A program made the position numbers and the translations under genes. The notes under the pieces were generated by a model, which searched no databases, had not been told where the DNA came from, and worked only from the letters and a program-made list of their open reading frames with translations. Positions 31,880 to 41,293 of a stretch of DNA of 49,793 nucleotides are shown in pieces. The first letter of the stretch is position 1; each line of letters opens with the position of its first letter. The stretch comes from Gnetum montanum (lineage: Eukaryota; Streptophyta; Gnetopsida; Gnetales; Gnetaceae), in contig MNCI01010069.1 of the NCBI GenBank assembly GCA_015680685.1, positions 1 through 49,793 on the forward strand, read 5' to 3'.

Positions 31880-32240
31880 GAGAGATACTCAACATCATGT
31901 AGAATTTAGTTGGCCTGAGCCTTCAAAAAGATTGCACCCTCGGTAGTGCATAGAATATCCAATTTTGTTGGATCCTAGGATCTGGGTTGAAGCCTTTTGG
32001 CTAGTGGGTCGTAGTAAATCAGAGCCTTTGCCAGAGCTGCTCTCACGATATTTGCTACATCTGAAAATTCTTTGTAGATGAACAGAATTGGTGTAGTAAC
32101 CCTGAAATGGAATCTCTTATCAAGGCTTGAGAGATAGAGCAACTTGATCATAGGTGTTTTTCCTGTTGGTGGCATTGATTATAGCTCTGATTTCTTAACT
32201 GAGAATGAGTTCTCGATATTTTCAATGGATTATTTCTATA
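31880..32240 (-). pseudogene. BAHD acyltransferase N-terminal remnant
   Basis: The minus frame from 32175 reads LLYLSSLDKRFHFRVTTPI, VRAALAKALIYYDPLAKRL, and after one stop (TAG at about 31974) LDILCTTEGAIFLKAQAN. BAHD acyltransferases have LSNLD near residue 40, then V-(I/L)R-ALAKALV-YYPLAGRL and CTGEGVLFVEA, in this order and spacing. A short stretch upstream (SIENIENSFSVKKSEL) may be the family's N-terminal segment. HxxxD and DFGWG motifs are not present; similarity ends near 31880. It is a host-gene fragment, probably a relic of a duplicated specialised-metabolism acyltransferase that would transfer an acyl group from acyl-CoA. Confidence 0.65.
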
Positions 32241-32249
32241 CTAAAGGAC

Positions 32250-33052
32250 TCTCTGCTCTCATAAATAGGGACAAAATTTGCAGGGTGCATCTCCCTTAAA
32301 AGGCTTTTTTGTCCTTCAATAAATGGTCTTTGCAAATAAAAAGCTTAACATAAAAATTACTTATACATACCTTGCATGTGAAGGATCAAATTTTTAGTTA
32401 CAAATATGTAAAACAAGAGCATTAGCAACCTACGATTTATTTTAGATTAACAATACATAAATTTAAAAAATTATTAATAATATTTTGTTAAGTATATATT
32501 GATTAAAATAAATAGCTTGAAAGATAAGAAAAATTTCTACCCTTCCTAATGAAAAGGTGTGTTAGAAATCACCCTTCATTAAAAAATACAAGGTGCCCTT
32601 CAGATTTGACCCTTCATGAGTCTGGAGCACAACCTAGACTCGAAAATGATTAAGAAGGTTTCTAAAACCTCCTTTTAGGAAATTCAAAACTAGAATTTTT
32701 ATAATGTCAGAAGACTTCAAAACAAAAATTAAAATAAAATAAAAACACAAACACTAGATATTCACCTTCTTTTACATAAAGGATAGGTTAATATGGTTAA
32801 CATCTTTTTTATGGTGTACAAAGGTAAGCCAAAAGTCTTATCAATGGATGAGGAATGTACTTGATTTATGGTTGGAACATAAGGTTTTGTTAAGCCTAAG
32901 ATATACCCAAGTTCGGGTATTTTCTCTCTATGGGTATGTTTCTCTTAAAAATTTCACAAAAATTCATGCTTGAATGAATATGAAAAAGTTATGGTTATGA
33001 ATAAATATAATAGGCTTTTTTTTTTGTATATGAATACCATCTGCATGGTTCT
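32250..33052. other. AT-rich segment without recognised features
   Basis: No protein-like frame, no LTR boundary and no RNA gene was recognised. CCCTATTTATGAGAG at about 32265 could be a weak minus-strand TATA box of the BAHD remnant, but this is speculation. Confidence 0.3.
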
Positions 33053-33201
33053 TATCATTATAGGGAAAAAAAGTGAAATCATTTTAGAAAAAAANGACCT
33101 CTTGAACCACATAGCCTACATGTGTTCTCCCTTAAGAATGTACATTCATCTTGCATTTTTTTTTTTCTAAAATGATTTCACTTTTTTTCCCTATAATGAT
33201 A
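33053..33201. repeat. inverted repeat abutting an assembly gap
   Basis: The 42 bases at 33053-33094 (TATCATTATAGGGAAAAAAA start) recur as reverse complement at 33160-33201, essentially perfectly, with a 65-base loop. The right arm ends at the first N. One ambiguous base lies at 33095, directly at the end of the left arm. A misassembly at a contig end is likely. Confidence 0.85.
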
Positions 33202-33340
33202 NNNNNNNNNNNNNNNNNNNNNNNNNNNNNNNNNNNNNNNNNNNNNNNNNNNNNNNNNNNNNNNNNNNNNNNNNNNNNNNNNNNNNNNNNNNNNNNNNNN
33301 NNNNNNNNNNNNNNNNNNNNNNNNNNNNNNNNNNNNNNNN
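33202..33340. other. assembly gap (139 N)
   Basis: Run of undetermined bases. Single ambiguous bases also occur at 14170, 33095 and 45124. Confidence 0.99.
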
Positions 33341-34092
33341 AGATCCACCATTTCAAAAAGCCCATGGAATGCATAGGCATAGCAATCACAACTTCACAAG
33401 TGCCTCTTATGAAACTTTCCTTAGAGTTTTTTCTAAGTGTATTATTTTTTTTGGCTGGAAATTAAATTAGCAGTATTAAAATAGAGTTAATCCACAACTA
33501 AAAAATATTCAATAAAACTGAAATTTTATTGCATTTGTAAAATAGTAAAAATAAATTGCAATTTAGTGCATATGTAACATAGTAAAAATATACTGAAATT
33601 TTATTATGTATGTAGAAGGGTAAAAATAGAAATATACATGCTAGAATTTGTGGCTAAGTAATTTCCAGTAAAGTGCGTTACTTCTATGAGAGGTGCATTA
33701 CTTTTATTAAATTTAAGCAATTGGGAGAGAATTCGTAATTTTCTCAAGATCCATTTTGAAGGCAATGACATCAAGCTAGTGATTATTTTAACCTGATGTA
33801 TATTTTCATGCATACTGATAATGCCATTAGTTACATGTTGGAGACCTATGGGAGCAAGAGGCCTGGTAGATAGTTGGACAAGATTTTATTCTAAAATTTA
33901 TAATGAATTGAGTAGAGAGTAATGAGCGGTGATCAATCAGCTACCATGTGTGTTGTGTTGTCCATATGATTCCATTTAGTTTCCAAAAGTTGGCAACAAT
34001 TTTTTGGTAAATAAAAAATGACTCCTAATAATTGAGAAACGATCCACCCATGTGAAGATTACGAAATTGAGGAGACAAGTCAAATTTTCCCC
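33341..34092. other. AT-rich segment without recognised features
   Basis: No coding similarity seen. GCATWTGTAAWATAGTAAAAATA-like words occur twice around 33530-33620, a small local duplication. Confidence 0.3.
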
Positions 34093-34282
34093 TAGGTAGA
34101 GGTTTATTAATAGGCTACGTATTCCAACTAATCATAATGAAATAAGTTTGTTTGGTTGAAAAGTGAACTTGTCTCCATGTACACACTTAGGTAGAGGTTT
34201 ATTAATAGGCTACGTATTCCAACTAATCATAATGAAATAAGTTTGTTTGGTTGAAAAGTGAACTTGTCTCCATGTACACACT
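34093..34282. repeat. 95-bp perfect tandem duplication
   Basis: The segment starting TAGGTAGAGGTTTATTAATA at 34093 is repeated at 34188 without any visible difference and ends ATGTACACACT at 34282. Identity suggests a recent duplication or an assembly duplication. Confidence 0.9.
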
Positions 34283-35360
34283 CATTGTATGACAGAACGT
34301 ATTTTGTTGTGTAGTCAGAATAATGCATATCCTGGACCATGACATGACATGACATAATAGAATTCTACAAAATTATGACCCCAAGTGAACTTGAAACCAT
34401 GGCATACAAGTTTAACCAACCATGGAGGTTGGATTTGATGATCTCCAGTGTTATTACATACCTTGTGTTACTACGATGCAAAGGCTTAACAGTCCACCAT
34501 GGGGTGGTTATAGTTTTTTAGCTGAAATTTTGACATGGACATGAATATATATGTTAACTTAAAATGGAAATTTGATTACATTGGTATGTTTAATGCATTT
34601 ATTGGATACTAAAATATTTTTGTTAATAAGTTTTGAAAATATTATTAAGAAAATTACTAGTGTTCAAAGTAATAATATTGGACAATTGTAAACTATTTTT
34701 TTTGAAACAATTATCTAAATGATAGTGTTTTATGGATGTGCGATGTAGGGCATAAGCCTTGATCAAGAATCATGGAAAATTTTGAAAAACTTCAAAAAGT
34801 TTTGGGTGGATGAATTACAAGTGAAAACTCAAGTCTTGTATACAATACCTTTATTATAAGCTAATTTTTTCCTACTGGAAGCAATGTATAAGGTCTTAAC
34901 ATTTTACTTGACAAATAAAAATAGGAATAAGATCTCAAGAGAGATTATTTGAAAATCTCAATATCAGATGTGGTTCCATGAAGGACATGTGTAGTTATAA
35001 AAATGGGGCATTGATAATATTGATAAAATAATAAGTTTAGGACAAGCTTCAAAACTTGTTACCAAGAGAATTTTAGAGAGATGGAAAAATGAGGCACAAA
35101 TACAAAAAAAAGTTTCAAAGGTAGTAGACATGATGAAACAAAATATCTATGAGTAAAGTGAAAGCAAACTCTAGTTTACATAAGCTCAAATATAGTTATC
35201 TCATTAGTTACAAATACTATCCTTTTGTAACTATCTTATTATAACAATTATTTTATCTACAAATGTCTACAATGTAGTCAATGTAACCTATTGTTTATCT
35301 CTAGTTATTTTGTTATTGTTAATGTTCAATTTACATTTAGTCAACACTACATGTGGATAT
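34283..35360. other. AT-rich segment without recognised genes
   Basis: Nothing recognised except the purine-containing ATGTGGATAT at its right end, just before LTR4, which resembles the polypurine-tract context of the other LTRs. If that is real, the sequence to its left could be the 3' end of a heavily decayed element. Confidence 0.3.
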
Positions 35361-36221
35361 TGATGAATCGTATTTTGCTTATGCCTTGATATCAGAGCCC
35401 CGATATTGGATCTCATGCTACGTTATCGGATATCTGATATTGCAAAATGCATGCTTGCCTATAAACACAACACTTGGACCCACGATCTATAGTAGTTTTA
35501 ATTATTTTGTCAATAGAGTAGTCGAACCCTTGCAGTTTTATTCCATAGTCCTAGAGAATAGTTAGTGAGTGCTTGCAGTGTGGATTTGAGTCAATTTTAC
35601 ATCTTATTCTAGTGGCAATGTACCTGGACACATTCCATGAATGGAAATAAAATCGAGATTGATTCTTATTCATTGCAGCACTTTGAGTTAGATTAGATTT
35701 ACTTTTAATACAATTTATATTCCATGTACTTAGTTAATATCTACATGTCATGCAAGTTAATCAATTGGAAAAATGAGCACAACCAGTTTCGAGCATAAAC
35801 ATGTATTCGCTTGGTAATCTCACCAGCGTTATTGCTTGGTTCTTCTAGTAGCGTAGTGCTTGGTAATCCCAGTAGTGGATACATGGGTTCAAGACATGTA
35901 CAAAAAGTTGGGAATGGACACTCATCGTCCATAGGCTAGTTTATCCTTTATCTATCTGTAGTTAATTAGATTAAATAATTAATTTCTCTATTATCATTAG
36001 GAGTATCATAAGGTGAAAAAAACATCAACAATCATATGCCTCACTTTGGACTAAACCATACATGGTAAAGCTACACTAGTCTTTTTTTGAAGAAAGCGAA
36101 CTATGATCAAGGCATAATGATCTAGATGGAACAACTAGTCTCATCCACAGAATTTGATTGGATTATGTGTTAACGCTTATGATTCATGTGGTTGGGCATA
36201 TGGGGTACCTGCCACTCGTCA
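35361..36221 (+). repeat. Athila-like LTR4 (5' LTR of A4)
   Basis: Begins TGATGAATCG after a polypurine-like context and ends CACTCGTCA before a PBS. U3 repeats are TTGATATCAGAGCCCCGATAT and CGGATATCTGATAT (35388-35440), different from LTR2/LTR3. The TATA box is CCTATAAACAC at 35460-35467. Shared LTR features are CATAAACATGTATTCGCTTGG, GGTAATCTCACCAG, GGATACATGGGTT-AGACATGTAC (35875-35905; LTR2 has GGATACATGGGTTTAGGACA) and the end TTATGATTCATGTGGTTGGG. Confidence 0.75.
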
Positions 36222-36240
36222 TTGACATCATTGCTAAGGA
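36222..36240 (+). other. A4 primer-binding site
   Basis: TTGACATCATTGCTAAGGA is a decayed version of the A1 PBS (TTGGTGCCATTGCTAGGGA). It directly follows the LTR end. Confidence 0.65.
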
Positions 36241-36355
36241 TGGTGCTAGCTATCTAGATTAATTATATTATACACAATTGTTGTAAATGTATTAACGTTC
36301 TATCTTTTAGAAAACATTAATATTTTAAGTCATACACATTATCAAACAAAATCAT

Positions 36356-37750
36356 GTCTTCTTCACATAGGACCAATAATGCATTGTATGATGAAAAATT
36401 TCGTATGAGAAATGATAGGATCTATACTAAAGAGAATTGAAGTGAAAAACCTCAAGCAGGGACTTCATATGCTCATTTTCACCCTTGCTACATGCAAGGA
36501 CTACGTTCAATTGGTACAGACAATCCTAGAGGAGATGGAGGAAGTCCTAGGATAAGAATGGCCTCAAGGCCTAGGACCTCCTCTAAACCTAGAAAAGATA
36601 AATCAAGGGACCATGGGGGGAGATATAGGAGCCATGGTAGTTCTCCTAGTTTTTCATCTTCCTCTTCCTCTTTAACATCTAGTTCTAACAAAGATGAATG
36701 TAGGTATAGAGATAGAGCTTCACTATGGGATCAAGATAAAGATAGAAATCGAACCCAAGGGTAAAATCAAAGACATCAAAATGAGCATAGACAAGATCAT
36801 CACAATTAGATGAATAGAAATATAGATTATTACCATGATGTGTCTGATATAGATGAACCCTTATTGGCTACTAGGGGCCTAACACAAATTTGGGAGGTAA
36901 TTCGAATACCTCAAAGGCATCAAAGGGACAACTGCATCATACAAGTTGATATGGACAACATTTCTAAATCTAGAAGAGGCTATAATTCTAATCCACAACA
37001 TCACTTACAAGCCTTCCATGATGCCTATGCCTTGCAAAACATTGAATGTAAGTGGCAAAAGCTTAAGCTCTTCCCAAGGATACTAATAGAAAAAGCTAAA
37101 AGTTGGTATAGATCATTGGAGCTTGATTTCATTGATGATTCATAATGCTAGAACTCTTCAATGAAAAATACTAAACTTATGCAAGAGTGTCCAACTTGAG
37201 AAAACAAATCCTAGGATGGAAGTAAGAAAATCATGAACCCTTAGATGTGGCCTTGGAGAGATGCTATTTGCTACTACATAGATGTCTAGGCCATGATTTT
37301 TCTCAAAAAGAGTAACTTTTCCACATTATAGATGGGCTTCATAATGAAACAAGGGAGACCCTTGGGATTTATGCCCAAGGTTGATTATCTAAACTAAAAT
37401 CCCATCAGATACAAAGGTTAATTGAGTAGGTGGCAAAAAAAGAAAGAGAGCTACATAAATGAGTGAATGTAGAGGAATATAACTGGGATCCAAATATTCA
37501 AAAGAAGGAGATCCATATTTATGATGAGGAAAAAGAGGTAGCTCTCAATGATGTGATTTCATAACAAACCTTGCTAATAAAAAGGTTTATCAATGAGCTT
37601 GAAGCAAGGATAGATAAGATGTGGGAGTTGATGAACAACAAAGTTACAACTTATGTGAAAACCATAGAGAAGAGAGTAACACAACAAGAATCAAGTGTTC
37701 AAAATAAGAAGAGGAAAAAGAACCAAGAAATAGGAAGGAACATTTATTAA
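36356..37750 (+). pseudogene. gag: A4 gag (Athila-like capsid)
   Basis: Start ATG at 36356 (MSSSHRTNNALYDEKFRMRN), 115 bases after the PBS. An Arg/Ser-rich N-terminal region follows (36490-36760: KPRKDKSRDHGGRYR, SSPSFSSSSSSLTSSS). The capsid core at 36840-37145 reads DEPLLATRGLTQIWEVIRIP, YNSNPQHHLQAFHDAYALQN, KWQKLKLFPRILIEKAKSWY. It matches A1 gag block for block. Then come HDFSQKE, ALNDVIS and a Lys-rich segment (RKKNQEIGRN, 37715). Stops (several TAG) and a frame change near 37145 break it. The capsid would package element RNA in the cytoplasm. Confidence 0.85.
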
Positions 37751-38696
37751 AAAAAAAGTAAAAATGGCTTAAGGAGAAGAGGCTATAGACTCAACCACAA
37801 AAGAGAATGATGGATGTGACATTTTCCTATATGATCATCCAAAGGGCTATTGCCCAATCATGTTACATCTACATGAGTATTGGGCTTTTGCTTTGAATCC
37901 CAAGTTTGTACAAAAGCAAATGCCTAGGAAATTATCTTTCTCATAAGGTAATTATTGATAGTCCTACAACCAATTGTACTATCTTAGTGGGACTTCTTAT
38001 CAGCCTCAAAACTACTATCAATTGTAGTGGCAAAACCCGTAATCATGGGGGAGGCCAGTATCAAACCAACACTATCCTTACTGCTAGCTAGACCTGTATG
38101 AATATTATGTTCAACAACCTATTTTCCCAATTGGTTCTACTTCCTCTACCTCAAATCACTACTACCACTCTCCCAAATATCATCAACCTGCAACATCTTC
38201 TAAAGGATCAGCATCTCATGCCTCTCATCTTTCATCATATCCTCAATATTCTCATACTTCCCTTCATCACATGTCACTACCAGCAATACAAGAAGGTTCA
38301 GAACCACAATATCAATGGGAGAATGCAACTTATGCTATAGACATACATGGAAATGATAATGCTAGTAGATCTTAACCTCAACTTCGAAAACATCCTTTCT
38401 TTAGGGTAGTTTCCTCACATAAGCACAAAACTCGTAGACCTACTGGCACATTGAAACCTGCACAAGGCCAATCTAGTGCAACACCCTTCCTCACAAAAAT
38501 GATGTCTCCTGATCATACTCAAAAGCCAACAACCATTACCACTCCAACACATGATGGAAATAAAAACCTATCATTGTGGAGAGATAGAAAAATCCATGCA
38601 TCACTAATAGTAAAGGGTGCAATTGTTGGCCAGAAATTCAAAATATTAACACAACCCACAACAAAGCCAAGGAACAAGTGTGTGAGCAAAAACTAG
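37751..38696 (+). pseudogene. gag: A4 gag C-terminal linker
   Basis: Blocks YHPKGYCPIMLHLHEY and FALNPKFVQKQ (37836-37925), then a Tyr/Ser/Pro-rich stretch (PIGSTSSTSNHYYHSPKYHQ, 38130-38190; SLPAIQEGSEPQYQWENATY, 38275-38333). An Arg/Lys-rich tail (HKHKTRRPTG near 38423) and an open frame 38451-38696 follow. The same order occurs in A1 and in the fragment at 12690-13032. No protease, RT or integrase follows. Confidence 0.7.
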
Positions 38697-39170
38697 TTTA
38701 TGTAGTAGCCACTAAACTAGAAGACACTTAGTGACTTGAAAATGAGAATATAAAACTATTTCAAAGATGCATGGAAGCAACTGATCTACTTATTAATTCT
38801 AGACTTAAGAAAATGAATCAAATAAAGGACTTAGACATAGATATCTTACACTTTGATTATACATTGAAAAAGTCTATTAAACACGGAGACTTGGGAATTA
38901 AAATAGAAAATCAACAAGAAGAAGCAAACACATCTAGACCCCCTAAAATAGAGATACCTTCAAGTCTAGATGAAGATATATCTTTGAATGATCCAAATGA
39001 GACTATCACCAATGTTAGATGTGATACCACATGACTAATTGAACCAGTAACGTTGATAGATGGGAAACTAGTGGTGTATAACCAAGGGATTGTGTGGTCC
39101 ATCTCCCGAATGTGCAGCCATAAGTTTAGTTGTGGGGGATATGCTTCATCCTAGTTCAAGAACTAATAAG
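38697..39170 (+). pseudogene. A4 region after gag, charged coding-like segment
   Basis: The plus frame 38771-39034 reads MEATDLLINSRLKKMNQIKD and IEIPSSLDEDISLNDPNE, preceded by LENENIKLFQRC after stops. It is Glu/Asp/Lys/Leu-rich and could form a short coiled coil. It ends near a guanine-rich GTTGTGGGGGATATG at 39131 and a T-rich tract (39180-39340) like the one after A2 integrase. Pol is missing, so either a large internal deletion joins gag to the 3' part or this is an unrecognised protein of the element. Confidence 0.35.
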
Positions 39171-39342
39171 TGTTTTTCACATTTTTTTTTACAATTTTTT
39201 ATCATTTTCTTATTTCTTCCAAAATTTTCCAATTTTTAATATGTTTTCCATTTCTTGTTATTTTCCATTTCTTTATAATTTTCTCTTTTCTTGAGTAATT
39301 TTCTTTATGTTTTATGTTTTTTTTAACAATATTGCCAAGTCA

Positions 39343-40775
39343 TGATGTAGAAGTCAATGTTGTGCATTGGGTTTTTATGCTATTCTATCAAGATGATTGG
39401 ATAAGTAATTGTGTAAAGTAATTGAAACACCACCAAATTTGGACTACAACATCTTGACTACAAATTTGGCTAAGTGTTGAGACTACACTTGATCCTAGTT
39501 GAGAGTGTAGTCAACCTCCAATAGAGAGCGTAGTCAACACAAAGGCCAATTTTGCAATTTTTCTAAGTGTTAGCATGAGGCCAATTTTTGCAGAATTTTT
39601 TCTAAGTGCTAGGACTATGCTCTTCACTGCCCCAGAGTGTAGTCAACCTCTCGTGGAGAGTGTAGTTAGCATGAAGGCCCAATTTTTGTGCTCTTCCCCA
39701 ACCCAGAGTGTAGTTAAGTGTAGTCAGCCGAGAGCCAATCTCCACAAGTTGTGACAAGTTCTAGGACTATGCTCACCCCTAGTTGAGAGTGTAGTCAACC
39801 TTCAATGGAGAGCATAGTTAATACACAACCATCTTTTTGCAAATTTTTCTAAGTATTGAGACTATGCTCTCCCCCAATCTAAAGCATAGTCAATCAGAAT
39901 AGTCTCCAGTGGCCTCCAAAACATAGCACTAGCACTCAGCTCAACTCTAACTCATCTTCAGCAATTATAGCTAGCAAAATGCATGTTTTTTTATCTCATT
40001 TTTGGCCTCAAAATTTTAATTATGCTTGACCCCACTAGCCTAGTGGAGAGCATAGTTGGTTGAGAGCATAGACCCAACCATCTCCTCTACCATGTGACGA
40101 CCATGCCACATTTTGTACTAACCCTAATCCTATAAATACCCTATGCCCTTAATGTTTTCAAGGTTGGCATTTTTGGCAAATCAAGGGTTGGAAATTTTTT
40201 GGTTAGCATTTGGCAAAGTTGCAGATGACTGTAGCCCCACCGTAGCCCAGAGAACCCTACAACCCATAGTACACCACAACGACCAACTTGGTAGATGTAG
40301 ACACCCCAACAAGCACTAGTCTTCATGGCCAAATAGATCTGAGACTATGACTAAGCTCTTCATTGCACCTATTGTACCCCGTGTACCTTCTAACTCCTTT
40401 TGGTATTAACTACACTCAACCCCCTTTGGGATGATGTTCTTCTTCTCTCTCTCTTTGCATTTTTAGCACTTGATTTGCATTTTTTGCTATTTCATTACAT
40501 AGCCACACCTACAACTACACTTGGGCAATGGTCCCTACATGTTGACACCCTCATTTTTGTAAAAGAACTTGACTATGCTTAACATAATTAACACTATTAA
40601 CACCATTGACACCATTTGAACACTTAACATCATTTTGCATCAGCATTACAGCTATCCATGTTGCACCCTGATTAGGGCACCCATCTCTACCTCCAACAGG
40701 CCCTCACGTGGATTCAGGGTTAGGCTATGTGCCTCTTGACCTTGGTGTTCCAACCATCAACATTTTCGGTTGTCA
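39343..40775 (+). repeat. T2 5' LTR (Tat/Ogre-like)
   Basis: The right end is well supported: CACGTGGATTCAGGGTTAGG, CCATCAACATTTTCGGTTGTCA matches the end of the T1 LTR and is followed by a PBS. The TATA box is CCTATAAATACCC at 40131-40138. Upstream, 39475-40080 is full of GAGAGTGTAGTCAACC-type repeats (for example GAGAGCGTAGTCAAC at 39523, GAGAGTGTAGTCAACC at 39784). The left end is uncertain; TGATGTAG at 39343, after the T-rich tract, is a candidate. Confidence 0.65.
40131..40138 (+). promoter_or_regulatory. TATA box of T2 LTR promoter
   Basis: AATCCTATAAATACCCTATG is a consensus plant TATA box about 640 bases before the LTR end, almost the same distance as in the T1 LTR (about 680). Confidence 0.65.
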
Positions 40776-40782
40776 TAATTTT

Positions 40783-40799
40783 TAGCGCTAGAAGGAGGG
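40783..40799 (+). other. T2 primer-binding site
   Basis: TAGCGCTAGAAGGAGGG, seven bases after the LTR end CA. It resembles TGGCGCCGGAAGAAGGG-type PBS sequences of Tat elements; two C/G sites have decayed to T/A. Confidence 0.55.
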
Positions 40800-41049
40800 T
40801 AGAACTAGTTTTTCTTTTAGACTCCATTGATGGTTATCTCATTTGCTCTCTACATCATCATTGCTAGCTTCAAGCTAGTGTAGACCATAACACCCCTATG
40901 GACCTGCATGCATGGTAGTAGTTAGATCTTAGACCAGCATAGGCATTTTCTACTAACTGGTTGGTGTAGATTGGACCCTATCATCAGTTCTCTTAGAACC
41001 CCATGTAGCAACCCCAAAGCACACATTCCCATAGCCAAATTCTTGACAT

Positions 41050-41150
41050 TATTAGTGATAGTGTAGTTAGCTCTCAGCATAGAGAGCATAGTTGACCCTT
41101 AGCATAGAGAGCGTAGTCAGCTCTCAGCGTAGATAGCGTAGTCACAAGAG
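41050..41150 (+). repeat. T2 leader repeats matching its U3 motif
   Basis: Four to five units such as AGCATAGAGAGCATAGTTGAC and CTCAGCGTAGATAGCGTAGTC lie downstream of the PBS and before gag. They are the same word family as the U3 repeats upstream of the T2 TATA box. The rest of the leader, 40800-41290, shows no gene. Confidence 0.65.
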
Positions 41151-41293
41151 TTAGCCATTTTTTCACTTAGAAACTCTTATAACTTAATCTGCATTTATGA
41201 ATTCCTAACAACCTTCAACATCAATCCCAAGCACACTCATTATCTTGCCCATCCATCAAGAGACTAAGATTGACAACCCTAGGAATCCTATAA

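Noticed and set aside
36492-36764. Arg/Ser-rich frame as a splicing-factor SR protein
   Set aside because: It lies inside the N-terminal part of A4 gag, directly between its start and the capsid core.
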